Positions 55,544 to 64,000 of a stretch of DNA of 64,000 bases are shown one piece after another. The DNA is taken from positions 1,485,334 to 1,549,333 of the forward strand of contig NZ_CP079110.1 in assembly GCF_019357495.1 (NCBI RefSeq). The letters run 5' to 3'. The notes under the pieces were generated by a model. That model was given only the letters and a program-made list of their open reading frames with translations. It searched no databases and was not told the DNA's origin. The stretch comes from Nosocomiicoccus ampullae (lineage in GTDB: Bacteria > Bacillota > Bacilli > Staphylococcales > Salinicoccaceae). Made by a program: the position numbers and the translations under genes. Position 1 is the stretch's first letter, and every line of letters begins with the position of its first letter.

Positions 55544-56491
55544 TCATTGTTGTTCTTCTTCGTTAAATTCAATAGATGGTACACCTAAAGTTATACCATT
55601 ATTTTGAAGATGTGATTGTATGTTAATACGGTAATCACGCATTACTTGTAAGTGTTCCATCGGTCGAGTAACAAACATAATTCTATATTGTAATTGTCCA
55701 CTCACAAAATCTTGCACACCAATTAATTCTGGTGGTTCGATAATATTTTCGTTTTTCTGCCAATTTTCTTCTAAATAAACACTTAAGATACGTTCTACAC
55801 GACGAACATCTGCATCAATTGGTAAGAAAAAATCTAAGAAAGCAACTGTGTTTTCTTTTGAGTAATTGACAACTTCTCCTATTGTACCATTTGGTATCAT
55901 ATACATTTCAGAGTTGTACCCTAAAATTCTAGAGCTTCTAAGACCTAAGTAAACAACTTGTCCTTCTGCAACAGTTCCACCTAGATTAGTTACTCTAACG
56001 AAATCACCTTTATCGAACTGATTTTCTAAAATAATAAAAAATCCTGTAATCATATCTTTTACTAAACTCTGTGCGCCAAAACCAATTGCTAACCCAGCAA
56101 TCCCTGCTCCGGCGAGTAATGTCCCAACAGGTATGTTAAATGTTTCTAATATCGTAACAACGATTACGAACCACCCAAAGACTGTGACTGTATTTTGTAG
56201 CATACTAACGAGTGTTTTATTTCTCTTTGAACTTTTATGTGCTTTTGAGTTTCTAAGACGTATTCTTCTCATTAAGAAGTTTTCAATAACTCTATTAACA
56301 ACACTAATAATAATCATTCCAACAATAATAAACACAATCGACCATAGAACACGTTCACCAATATTAATCCATAGATCTACAGATGTCATTTTTTCCCATA
56401 TTGTATTTAAAAATCCAGTATCCATCGGTTTTTCAATTGCTTCGACACCTTCTGATTCCTGTGCCATTAATGTTAACCAGCTAAAAGACAT
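55544..56491 (-). CDS. MscS-family mechanosensitive ion channel
   Basis: 315 aa. N-terminal TMs, the pore helix LLAGAGIAGLAIGFGAQSLV with Gly/Ala repeats, then the beta domain (DKGDFVRVTNLGGTVAEGQV) and alpha/beta C-terminus of small-conductance mechanosensitive channels. Releases solutes on osmotic down-shock. ATG 56491 only 3 nt after parB. Confidence 0.92.
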   Translation of the reverse strand: MSFSWLTLMAQESEGVEAIEKPMDTGFLNTIWEKMTSVDLWINIGERVLWSIVFIIVGMIIISVVNRVIENFLMRRIRLRNSKAHKSSKRNKTLVSMLQNTVTVFGWFVIVVTILETFNIPVGTLLAGAGIAGLAIGFGAQSLVKDMITGFFIILENQFDKGDFVRVTNLGGTVAEGQVVYLGLRSSRILGYNSEMYMIPNGTIGEVVNYSKENTVAFLDFFLPIDADVRRVERILSVYLEENWQKNENIIEPPELIGVQDFVSGQLQYRIMFVTRPMEHLQVMRDYRINIQSHLQNNGITLGVPSIEFNEEEQQ

Positions 56492-56494
56492 CTA

Positions 56495-57280
56495 TTATTC
56501 TCCTTTTTCATTTAATAATTTAATGAGTCGTTTATATTCATCGATACTTGTAAAAGATAAAACAATTTGACCTTTATTCCCAACTTGCTTAATTTCAACA
56601 TTTGTTCCTAATTGATGTTTGAGTGATTCTTCTGTTCGTTTTATAGCAGTTGGTTTTGAAGTATATGTCACTTCTTTTTTAGGTGTATGTTCGAACTTGC
56701 GAACGAACTTTTCCGTTTCCCTTACACTCCACTTTTCTCTCATTACTTTTTTTGCAGATTCTTCAATAACTAATGGATCTTTTAATGAGAGTAATGTGCG
56801 GCCATGTGCGGTTGTTAACTTATTTTGTTGAATCATAGATATAACCGAATTTGGTAAATTTAATAGACGAATCATATTGGCGATGTAAGATCTTGATTTG
56901 CCAAGTCTTTTAGCTGCTTCTGATTGGTTAATATTTAAACTATCCATAAATCGCTTATAACTTATCGCTTCTTCAAAGGGATCTAAATCTTCACGTTGTA
57001 AGTTTTCAAGAATTGCATAAGTCATCATTTCTTCGTCTGACATTTCTTTAACAATCGCATCAATTTTCGAACGATTTAGCGATTTAAATGCACGCCATCT
57101 TCTTTCACCGGCAATTAAAGTATAACCGAACACACTTTTACGTACAGTAATTGGTTGAAGTAGTCCGTTTTCTTCAATTGATTGTTTAAGAGATTCTAAA
57201 TCTTTTTCATTAAAATTTGTGCGTGGTTGATACGGGTTTTTTTTGATGTCAGAAACGTTAATTTTTTTAAGTTCACTCAT
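56495..57280 (-). CDS. parB: Chromosome-partitioning protein ParB (Spo0J)
   Basis: 261 aa. ParB CTPase fold with the ENGLLQPITVRKSVFGYTLI box and GERRWRAFKSL, the helix-turn-helix RLGKSRSYIANMIRLLNLP and C-terminal dimerisation region. Spreads on DNA from parS sites and loads SMC. No soj/parA precedes it, as in staphylococci. 12 nt after noc. Confidence 0.95.
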   Translation of the reverse strand: MSELKKINVSDIKKNPYQPRTNFNEKDLESLKQSIEENGLLQPITVRKSVFGYTLIAGERRWRAFKSLNRSKIDAIVKEMSDEEMMTYAILENLQREDLDPFEEAISYKRFMDSLNINQSEAAKRLGKSRSYIANMIRLLNLPNSVISMIQQNKLTTAHGRTLLSLKDPLVIEESAKKVMREKWSVRETEKFVRKFEHTPKKEVTYTSKPTAIKRTEESLKHQLGTNVEIKQVGNKGQIVLSFTSIDEYKRLIKLLNEKGE

Positions 57281-57292
57281 TTCTGCATCTCC

Positions 57293-58102
57293 CTATTTTT
57301 TTATACGTATTTTAATTGTGTATTCTTCGTCATCCTCACCTTTGTCGTAAATGACGTCATACCCTTGATTTTTTATCTTTTCTATTTGATTATCCAAATC
57401 ATTTAAAACGAAACTCATATTATCGTTAAAGTTTATTTGAGTCTCTTTTTTCTTCACTCGGTTTTTAACAAGTAGTTCAGTATCTTTTACCGTTAAGTCT
57501 TTTTGTCGTACTTTGTCTAACACTTCATACTGCATAGCGTTATCTAAAGAAAGCATTGTTCTCGCATGTCTTTCAGTGATTTCACTATTTTGTAACGCCG
57601 TTATAACGGGTTCAGATAACTTTAAAAGTCTTAACTTATTAGCGATAAATGACTGACTTTTACCAAGTGATTCTGCTAAATCTTTTTGAGTCACATCATC
57701 CATCGATAGAAGATCTTTATATGCTAACGCTTCTTCAAAGGGAGATAGGTCTTCACGTTGAATATTTTCAATAATTGCGATAATCGCTGCTTCTTGATCA
57801 GTAAAGTAGCGGATGATTGCTTCAACATTTTCAAAATTTAATGACTTTACGGCTCTAAATCTACGTTCTCCAGCGATAATTTCATACATACCTTCTTCGA
57901 TTGGTCTCAAAGTAATCGGTTGAAGTAGTCCATGAACTTTAATTGAATCTGCTAATTCTTTAATCGATTTTTTATCGAATACTTTTCTCGGTTGAAATCT
58001 ATTTGGTACTATTTTTTCAACTGGTATATTTTCAATTTTATCTTCTGTATGATGATCCGTTTTATCAAGTAGATTAAAAAGCTTTGAAAATGGTTTTTTC
58101 AA
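57293..58102 (-). CDS. noc: Nucleoid occlusion protein Noc
   Basis: 269 aa. The N-terminal amphipathic MKKPFSKLFNLLDK helix that ties Noc to the membrane, then a ParB-like core (PVEKIVPNRFQPRKVFDKKS, GERRFRAVKSLNF CTP-binding box) and HTH SLGKSQSFIANKLRLLKLSE. Blocks Z-ring assembly over the nucleoid. Start ATG 58102. Downstream of rsmG; paralogue of parB. Confidence 0.95.
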   Translation of the reverse strand: MKKPFSKLFNLLDKTDHHTEDKIENIPVEKIVPNRFQPRKVFDKKSIKELADSIKVHGLLQPITLRPIEEGMYEIIAGERRFRAVKSLNFENVEAIIRYFTDQEAAIIAIIENIQREDLSPFEEALAYKDLLSMDDVTQKDLAESLGKSQSFIANKLRLLKLSEPVITALQNSEITERHARTMLSLDNAMQYEVLDKVRQKDLTVKDTELLVKNRVKKKETQINFNDNMSFVLNDLDNQIEKIKNQGYDVIYDKGEDDEEYTIKIRIKK

Positions 58103-58115
58103 CGTGAATCCCCCT

Positions 58116-58832
58116 TTACTTTATCAATGGTTTTTTGTTTGGTGTTCCGGGTTTTCTTGGATAATCTCTTGGTGTTTTACGTTTTTTATCAAATTCAATT
58201 ATAAATCTTTCACTATTTTCGTCTGGAAGAGATAATGAGAACACTTGGCTTAACTCCCCGCCGAGTAATTCTAATGAAAATTCTGCTTCTTTTAATTCTT
58301 CTTCTGCTCTTTGTCCTTTTAACACGATTAAACGTCCACCAGTACGTACAAGTGGTAAACATAACTCGAGTAAAACATTTAGTCTTGCGACTGCACGTGC
58401 AGTTACGATATCAAACATATGACGCTGACCGTGTTGGCCAAATGTTTCTGCACGATCATGGACAAGTGTTATTTTATCTAGATTTAAGTTTGCTGTTAAC
58501 TCATTTAAAAAATTGATTCGTTTTTTTAATGAATCGACGATTGTGATTTTTAAATCTGGACGAATAATTTTCATTGGTAATGACGGGAAACCAGCACCAG
58601 CTCCAACGTCACAAATTGATGTATCTTCTTCAATATCTAAGAAAAATAATGGTGTAATTGAGTCATAGAAATGCTTTTCGTACACTTCTTTTTCTTCAGT
58701 AATCGCTGTTAAATTCATTTTTTTGTTCCATTCGACGAGCATATTAAAATATGTGTCGAACTGTCTCATCTGGTCTTCAGTAACTTCGATACCTTCTTTA
58801 CGTAAGTAATCTACAAACTCATCTTTTGTCAT
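58116..58832 (-). CDS. rsmG: 16S rRNA (guanine-527-N7) methyltransferase
   Basis: 238 aa. SAM-binding ICDVGAGAGFPSLPMKI, then FLNELTANLNLDKITLVHDR and VTARAVARLNVLLELCLPLV, all characteristic of RsmG (GidB). Modifies the 530 loop; loss gives low-level streptomycin resistance. ATG 58832 with AGAGGGAA upstream. A terminator separates it from mnmG. Confidence 0.96.
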   Translation of the reverse strand: MTKDEFVDYLRKEGIEVTEDQMRQFDTYFNMLVEWNKKMNLTAITEEKEVYEKHFYDSITPLFFLDIEEDTSICDVGAGAGFPSLPMKIIRPDLKITIVDSLKKRINFLNELTANLNLDKITLVHDRAETFGQHGQRHMFDIVTARAVARLNVLLELCLPLVRTGGRLIVLKGQRAEEELKEAEFSLELLGGELSQVFSLSLPDENSERFIIEFDKKRKTPRDYPRKPGTPNKKPLIK

Positions 58833-58852
58833 CTTATTCCCTCTAAACTTAA

Positions 58853-58877
58853 GAAAAAAGGCTTATTATAAGCCTTT
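58853..58877 (-). terminator. Short terminator after mnmG
   Basis: AAAGGCTTA / TAAGCCTTT hairpin with a 3-nt loop, then TTTTTTC on the minus strand, overlapping the mnmG stop. Confidence 0.65.
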
Positions 58878-60756
58878 AATCTTGTATTTTCGCTATTTTA
58901 CCTTGCTCAATATAAACGAGTAATATAGAAATGTCTGCTGGATTCACTCCAGAGATTCTAGATGCTTGTGCGATATCTAAAGGTCTTACTTCTTTTAGTT
59001 TATCACGAGCTTCTGTTGCTAGTGAATGAATCGCGTCGTAATCAATATTGTCCGGAATTCTTTTTTGTTCCATACGTTTCATTTTATCAACTTGAGTTAA
59101 TGATTTTTTAATATAACCATCGTATTTAATTTGAATTTCAATTTGTTCTTCTTCTTCTGGTGTTAAATGAGATTCTTCTTCAAGTATGTTTAAAATATCG
59201 CTATATGTCATTTCTGGACGACGAAGTAAGTCTCTTGCTAAAATGCCATCTTTTAACTTAGATCCGCCTTTACTTTCAATAATACTTTGTGTGTGATCGT
59301 TTGGTTTAATACGTATGTTAGAAAGTCTATCTAGTTCTTTTTCAATACGTGCTTTTTTGTCTTGAAATCTTTCATAACGCGCTTCAGAAATTAGACCTTC
59401 TCTATAACCAATTTCAGTGAGTCGTAAATCTGCGTTGTCGTGACGTAAAATTAAACGATGTTCTGCACGTGACGTTAAAAGTCTATATGGTTCTTGTGTA
59501 CCTTTTGTTACAAGGTCATCGATTAATACTCCAATATATGCATCCGTACGGCTTAGAACTAATGGCTCTTTACCAAGTAATTTGTTTGCCGCATTAATTC
59601 CAGCAATAATTCCTTGTGCTGCCGCTTCTTCGTAACCACTTGTACCGTTAATTTGTCCTGCTGTAAATAAGTTTTCTATTTTCTTCGTTTCAAGTGTTGG
59701 CCATAACTGTGTTGGAACAATCGCATCATATTCAATTGCATAACCTGTACGCATCATACGTGCATTTTTAAGTCCAGGTATTGTTTTCAACATTTCATGT
59801 TGAACGTGTTCTGGCATACTTGTTGAAAGCCCTTGAACGTACACTTCTTTTGTATGTCTACCTTCAGGCTCTAAGAAAATTTGATGACGTGGTTTATCAT
59901 TAAATCTTACGATTTTATCTTCAATTGATGGACAATATCTTGGACCTGTACCTTCGATAAGTCCAGAATACATCGCTGAAAGATGCAGGTTATCGTTAAT
60001 GATTTCGTGCGTAAATTCATTTGTATGTGTTAACCAGCATGGAAGTTGATTCATATTAAACTCTTTCGTGTCATAACTAAATGCTCGCGGTACATCGTCA
60101 CCTGGTTGAATTTCTGTTTCTTCATAATCAATTGAGTCTTTGTTGACACGTGGCGGTGTACCCGTTTTAAAGCGTACGATATCAAAACCAAGTTCTTTTA
60201 AGTTGTCTGCAAGTTTAAGTGATGGCATTTGGTGGTTTGGACCGGATGAATATTTTAAGTTGCCTAAAATAATTTCACCGCGTAAAAATGTTCCTGTTGT
60301 AATAATCACAACGTCACTAAAGTATTCTGTTTTAATATTTGTACGAACACCTTTGACTTTATTATCTTCGATAATTAAATCGTCGACCATCGCTTGTAAA
60401 ATATCTAAGTTTTCTTCATCTTCAAGTATTTGCTTCATTTCTTTTTGATAGTCGAGTTTGTCTGCTTGAGCGCGTAACGCACGGACTGCAGGTCCTTTAC
60501 CTGTATTTAACATGCGCATTTGAATATTAGTTTTATCGACGACTTTTGCCATTTCTCCGCCAAGAGCATCTACTTCTCTCACGACGATTCCTTTTGCAGG
60601 TCCCCCTACTGACGGGTTGCATGGCATAAAAGCAATATTATCTAGGTTAATTGTCAGCATTAAAGTTTTTAACCCTTTACGAGCTGTGGCAAGACCTGCT
60701 TCAATTCCAGCATGTCCTGCGCCGACAACAATTACATCGTATCTATTATGCTCCAT
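58876..60756 (-). CDS. mnmG: tRNA uridine 5-carboxymethylaminomethyl modification enzyme, large subunit
   Basis: 626 aa. FAD-binding [19 protein letters not shown], the redox-active Cys region [39 protein letters not shown] and C-terminal helical domain. With MnmE modifies U34 of certain tRNAs. ATG 60756 after AGGAGG; 12 nt after mnmE. Confidence 0.97.
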   Translation of the reverse strand: MEHNRYDVIVVGAGHAGIEAGLATARKGLKTLMLTINLDNIAFMPCNPSVGGPAKGIVVREVDALGGEMAKVVDKTNIQMRMLNTGKGPAVRALRAQADKLDYQKEMKQILEDEENLDILQAMVDDLIIEDNKVKGVRTNIKTEYFSDVVIITTGTFLRGEIILGNLKYSSGPNHQMPSLKLADNLKELGFDIVRFKTGTPPRVNKDSIDYEETEIQPGDDVPRAFSYDTKEFNMNQLPCWLTHTNEFTHEIINDNLHLSAMYSGLIEGTGPRYCPSIEDKIVRFNDKPRHQIFLEPEGRHTKEVYVQGLSTSMPEHVQHEMLKTIPGLKNARMMRTGYAIEYDAIVPTQLWPTLETKKIENLFTAGQINGTSGYEEAAAQGIIAGINAANKLLGKEPLVLSRTDAYIGVLIDDLVTKGTQEPYRLLTSRAEHRLILRHDNADLRLTEIGYREGLISEARYERFQDKKARIEKELDRLSNIRIKPNDHTQSIIESKGGSKLKDGILARDLLRRPEMTYSDILNILEEESHLTPEEEEQIEIQIKYDGYIKKSLTQVDKMKRMEQKRIPDNIDYDAIHSLATEARDKLKEVRPLDIAQASRISGVNPADISILLVYIEQGKIAKIQD

Positions 60757-60768
60757 ATCTATTTCCTC

Positions 60769-62148
60769 CTATTTTCCTAAACAGAATTGACTAAATAACT
60801 GATCAATCAATTCTTCTGAAACGTCTTGTCCAATTACTTCACCAAGTAATTGCCACGTTTTAACTAAATCGATTTGAATCATATCTACAGGTATATCCAT
60901 TTCTGCTGCTTCGATTGCGTCACTAATACTATTATTCGCTTGCTCTAATAAGTGAATGTGACGGTTATTTGAAACATATGTTGAATCTTGTAGTGATAAT
61001 CCTCCGCTAAAGAAGAGTTGTTTTATTCCTTCTTCTAGACTTTTGATTCCTGTACCTTCAGTAATTGAAGTGAGTACGACTGGAAAGTCGTATTTTGATT
61101 CCATATCTTTTATATCAATTTTTCCGTCTAAATCCATTTTATTCACAATGATAATTACATTTCTGTCTTTTAATACATCTAAAATTTCCTCATCTTCTGA
61201 TGAAAAACCTTGAGTGTTGTCGAGTAAATATAAAATCAATTCTGCATTATTTAATGCTTCACGTGATCTTTCAACTCCGATACGTTCAACGACATCTTCA
61301 GTTTCACGAATTCCTGCGGTATCAACAAGTTTTAATGGAATTCCATTCACATTGACGTATTCTTCTAGAATATCTCTCGTCGTTCCTGCAATATCTGTAA
61401 CAATCGCTCGGTTATCTTGAATCAGATAGTTTAATAATGAACTTTTACCAACGTTTGGTTTTCCAACAATAACTGTATTTAGCCCTTCACGTAAAATACG
61501 TCCTTCGCGTGAAGATTTTAATAAGTCTTCAATTTCTTCTTTGATTTTTTGTGATTCTTCGAGTAATTGACGTGTCGTTGCTTCCTCAACGTCATCGTAC
61601 TCTGGATAGTCGATATTAACTTCAACTTGAGCGAGTACTTCTAATATTTCTTGACGCAGTCTTTCAATATATTCTTTTAAACGTCCTTGCATTTGTTGAT
61701 TCGCTATTTTAGAAGCATCGTCTGTTTTTGATCGAATGAAATCCATAATTCCTTCAGCTTGAGATAAATCAATACGCCCATTTAAAAACGCTCGTTTTGT
61801 AAATTCACCTGGCTCTGCCATCGTCGCGCCATTTTGTAACGTGAGCTGAAGAATATGGTTAATCGTATGAATCCCACCGTGACAGTTAATTTCTACAATA
61901 TCTTCACGTGTATAAGTTCTCGGTGCACGCATAACGGCCACCATTACTTCTTCGATTACTTCTTCTGTTTTTGGATCGACAATATGCCCGTAGTTAATCG
62001 TGTGTGAGTCGACCTCTTTTAAGCTTTTCTTACCTTTATATAAACGGTCAGCAATATCAACCGCATCTTCACCAGAAAGCCTAACAATAGCGATCGCACC
62101 TTCACCTACAGGTGTCGATATGCTTGAAATTGTATCAAATTGCATCAC
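60769..62148 (-). CDS. mnmE: tRNA modification GTPase MnmE
   Basis: 459 aa. N-terminal formyl-THF-binding domain, then a G domain in the middle ([31 protein letters not shown]) and the C-terminal CLGK motif (FSQFCLGK), the catalytic Cys. Partner of MnmG. An in-frame Met-Met start: ATG 62148 or 62145. Follows khpB by 8 nt. Confidence 0.97.
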   Translation of the reverse strand: MMQFDTISSISTPVGEGAIAIVRLSGEDAVDIADRLYKGKKSLKEVDSHTINYGHIVDPKTEEVIEEVMVAVMRAPRTYTREDIVEINCHGGIHTINHILQLTLQNGATMAEPGEFTKRAFLNGRIDLSQAEGIMDFIRSKTDDASKIANQQMQGRLKEYIERLRQEILEVLAQVEVNIDYPEYDDVEEATTRQLLEESQKIKEEIEDLLKSSREGRILREGLNTVIVGKPNVGKSSLLNYLIQDNRAIVTDIAGTTRDILEEYVNVNGIPLKLVDTAGIRETEDVVERIGVERSREALNNAELILYLLDNTQGFSSEDEEILDVLKDRNVIIIVNKMDLDGKIDIKDMESKYDFPVVLTSITEGTGIKSLEEGIKQLFFSGGLSLQDSTYVSNNRHIHLLEQANNSISDAIEAAEMDIPVDMIQIDLVKTWQLLGEVIGQDVSEELIDQLFSQFCLGK

Positions 62149-62156
62149 TCATCACC

Positions 62157-62957
62157 TTATTCCTTTTCGATAACAATATGACGATTTGGCTCTTTACCAC
62201 TCGAGTATGTTTTAATATTTGTAACGTTATAAAGAGCGTTATGAATTATTTTTCTTTCGTAAGCAGGCATCGGTTCTAGATGGACTGGTAAGTCTGTTCT
62301 CACTGCTTTTTTTGACATATTAATTGCTAGATTTTCGAGTGTTTCTTTACGCTTTTCTCGGTAATTTTCTGTGTCTAAAATGATTCTTCCATATCCTCTG
62401 TAGATTCTATTGAAGTAATGTTGAGCAATTTCACCTAAAGCATTTAAAGTCGTCCCTCGTTTACCGATGACTTTCGCAGCCGTTTTTGAGAAGATTTCAA
62501 TTGTTACTTCTCTATCTTTGATAGTGAAATCTGTATAGTTTGAAATATCCATCTCTGTAATAACTGATTGAATATAATTCGCAGTACTTTCAACCGCTTC
62601 TTCAAAAGTAAGCGATGGCTTTTTTACATCTGTCTCATCTTCAGGTAGTGTTTCATCTATTTCATCTTCATCTATTTCTTTTATTTCGGGTTTAGTTTCA
62701 ACAATTGTTTCTTTTCGTTCTTCTACTTTTTGTTCTTCTTGATATCTATTTTGTATATCTTCAATAGAGTATAATTGTTTTAGTTCTGGATTTATTATTG
62801 TTAGTTTAACTTTAGCTTCTTTTTTCATAAATCCTAAAAAACCTTTAGAGCCTTCTTCTAAAACATCGATATTAATATCATTTTCTTCTACATTTAAATC
62901 ACTCAGACCTTTTTGAAGCGCATCTTCAACTGTTTCGCCTGTATAAACTTTGTACAC
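62157..62957 (-). CDS. khpB: RNA-binding protein KhpB (Jag)
   Basis: 266 aa. Jag N-terminal domain (KVYTGETVEDALQKGLSDL), acidic linker (about 80-110), KH domain with VIGKRGTTLNALG and R3H domain with LEPMPAYERKIIHNALYNV at the C-terminus. RNA-binding partner of KhpA, affecting cell elongation and division. No YidC gene separates it from rnpA here, unlike Bacillus; as in staphylococci yidC is elsewhere. Confidence 0.94.
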   Translation of the reverse strand: MYKVYTGETVEDALQKGLSDLNVEENDINIDVLEEGSKGFLGFMKKEAKVKLTIINPELKQLYSIEDIQNRYQEEQKVEERKETIVETKPEIKEIDEDEIDETLPEDETDVKKPSLTFEEAVESTANYIQSVITEMDISNYTDFTIKDREVTIEIFSKTAAKVIGKRGTTLNALGEIAQHYFNRIYRGYGRIILDTENYREKRKETLENLAINMSKKAVRTDLPVHLEPMPAYERKIIHNALYNVTNIKTYSSGKEPNRHIVIEKE

Positions 62958-62971
62958 TTGTCAACCCTCCA

Positions 62972-63307
62972 TTATTTTATGCATTTTGCGATTCGCAACA
63001 CATGCAATAAAGATTTTTCAATGTCATGATAATCCATATCTTTAACTGGTTGTCTTGCAATCACAATATATTCAGTTGTCTTTAATGTATCCTTATAGTT
63101 TGTAAAAAATGAACGAATCCAGCGTTTAATCTGGTTTCTTTTTACTGCATTTCCAAGTTTTTTTGAAACACTAATACCGAGTCTAAAATGATCAGCATTT
63201 GTTTTATCTTTTGTGTAAACAACAAATTGTCGATTTGCTACTGATTTTCCTTTTTTAAATACAAACTGAAAATCTTTTTGTTTTTTTATACGATACTCTT
63301 TTTTCAT
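62972..63307 (-). CDS. rnpA: Ribonuclease P protein component
   Basis: 111 aa: MKKEYRIKKQKDFQFVFKKG, RLGISVSKKLGNAVKRNQIK followed by RWIRSFF, the RNR motif region. Basic cofactor of the RNase P ribozyme (tRNA 5' maturation). Start ATG 63307, after AGAGGTC; the frame runs 25 codons further without a site. Confidence 0.96.
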   Translation of the reverse strand: MKKEYRIKKQKDFQFVFKKGKSVANRQFVVYTKDKTNADHFRLGISVSKKLGNAVKRNQIKRWIRSFFTNYKDTLKTTEYIVIARQPVKDMDYHDIEKSLLHVLRIAKCIK

Positions 63308-63380
63308 AACTACTGACCTCTTACTATGATTACATATTATACAAAAATTAGGCATTATATGACACTTTAAGAATTGACAC

Positions 63381-63411
63381 AAAAAAAGATCACCTATGAC
63401 TAGATGATCTT
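63381..63411 (-). terminator. Terminator or attenuator between rpmH and rnpA
   Basis: AAGATCA / TGATCTT stem with a 12-nt loop, then T7 on the minus strand. Likely explains the high rpmH to rnpA expression ratio. Confidence 0.7.
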
Positions 63412-63415
63412 CATA

Positions 63416-63553
63416 TTATGCAGATAGAACTTTTCTACCTTTTCTTCTACGACGTGCAAGTACTTTACGGCCATTTTTAGTGCTCATTCTCGCGCGGAAA
63501 CCGTGTACTTTAGAACGTTTACGTTTATTTGGTTGATACGTACGTTTAGGCAT
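63416..63553 (-). CDS. rpmH: 50S ribosomal protein L34
   Basis: 45 aa: [20 protein letters not shown], then [20 protein letters not shown] and KVLSA. The nearly invariant sequence of L34. ATG 63553 after GGAGGTG. It was below the usual length cut-off of ORF lists. First gene left of oriC, as in most Firmicutes. Confidence 0.97.
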   Translation of the reverse strand: MPKRTYQPNKRKRSKVHGFRARMSTKNGRKVLARRRRKGRKVLSA

Positions 63554-63669
63554 TACTACACCTCCATGATATCCATTACTATATGAATTTTTCTGTCAAT
63601 AATTTTAGCAACTATTACATGATAACAGAATTCATTTTTCATTTCAATTATTTTTTAAGTTTAATCTTC

Positions 63670-64000
63670 CTTATACTCTGTGGATTATTCACGTTTTCTT
63701 CCCTCTTTTTGTGGATAACTTATTTTAAAATTACATCTATTCACGAGTTGTGCATAACTTATACACAAAATAACACACTTATTTTAATAGTTGTGGATAA
63801 CTTGTTGAATTGTGGATATCTATTAAAACTCATTGATAAAATAACATCTATCAGTTATAATTTTTATGAATTAAGTGTGAAGAATTAAAAATTACTATGT
63901 TTTATCCACAAATGTGGAAACCGTGTGGATAACTTTTCACACAACTGTTTATATGTTTTTCCACAATGTGTGAAATTGTTAAAAAGTGAGGTTAAATTTT
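63670..64000. other. Replication origin oriC (DnaA-box cluster, partial)
   Basis: AT-rich region with many DnaA boxes: TGTGGATTA 63679, TGTGGATAA 63710, TGTGCATAA 63749, TTATACACA 63759, TGTGGATAA 63792, TGTGGATAT 63811, TTATCCACA 63902, TGTGGATAA 63924 and a TTTTCCACA near 63957. With rpmH on one side, dnaA is expected to start beyond 64,000 on the plus strand. No gene is seen from 63554 to the end. Confidence 0.9.

Noticed and set aside
56495..58102. parS sites near noc/parB
   Set aside because: I spotted only imperfect CACGTG-like words, none matching the 16-bp parS palindrome; a computed search is needed.

Overview
This window is low-GC Gram-positive chromosome next to the replication origin, most likely from a non-Staphylococcus member of the Staphylococcaceae (Jeotgalicoccus, Nosocomiicoccus or Salinicoccus-like). 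That inference rests on AT-rich DNA, strong AGGAGG-type ribosome sites, the long Firmicutes SRP RNA, noc directly followed by parB with no soj, and close resemblance of OatA, TcaA, PncA, YceI and GuaB to staphylococcal proteins. No species can be named from sequence reading alone.

The right end (about 63,670-64,000) is oriC, with a cluster of DnaA boxes; dnaA should start just beyond the window on the plus strand. Leftward from it runs the classical block rpmH, rnpA, khpB/jag, mnmE, mnmG, rsmG, noc, parB, mscS-type channel, DUF951, ychF, rpsF and ssb. The usual rpsF-ssb-rpsR operon is broken here: ssb has its own terminator, a molybdate-uptake block (a degenerate ModA-like lipoprotein, modA, modB) follows, and rpsR is driven by a perfect TTGACA-17-TATAAT promoter overlapping the modB stop codon. 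The left end (1-2,400) is an rRNA operon (5' part of 23S, spacer, complete 16S, two promoters), then recR, ybaB, dnaX and the SRP RNA. Nearly all housekeeping genes point away from oriC.

The middle (5.4-50 kb) is metabolic and accessory: a PF10014 2-oxoglutarate dioxygenase; a GltS-type symporter; an MFS exporter inserted beside metQ; metNIQ under a SAM riboswitch; small lipoproteins; a DASS carboxylate symporter; an MHS transporter with an ornithine cyclodeaminase-like enzyme; DtpT; a large unrecognised regulator; bacterial NO synthase; thymidine kinase; the six-gene 5-oxoprolinase operon (pxpB, pxpC, accB, accC, pxpA, NRAMP-like transporter); cell-wall enzymes (VanY-like, polysaccharide deacetylase, OatA); PncA; an FNT channel; a YedE-M42-SRPBCC operon; aspartate dehydrogenase; two TcaA-like proteins flanking a zinc-ribbon membrane protein; and guaB-guaA.

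Most worth a second look: GuaA in which the catalytic glutaminase cysteine is threonine; a frameshifted XRE+TPR (RRNPP-like) regulator followed by an untracked 26-codon hydrophobic peptide gene and a 148-aa orphan, which looks like a peptide-signalling cassette; the molybdate block splitting rpsF-ssb-rpsR; a duplicated metQ 3' end bracketing a 1.8-kb insertion; a 543-aa protein with an RNA-polymerase alpha-CTD-like segment and a sigma-region-4-like helix-turn-helix; and short gene fossils, including the C-terminus of a YceI protein.
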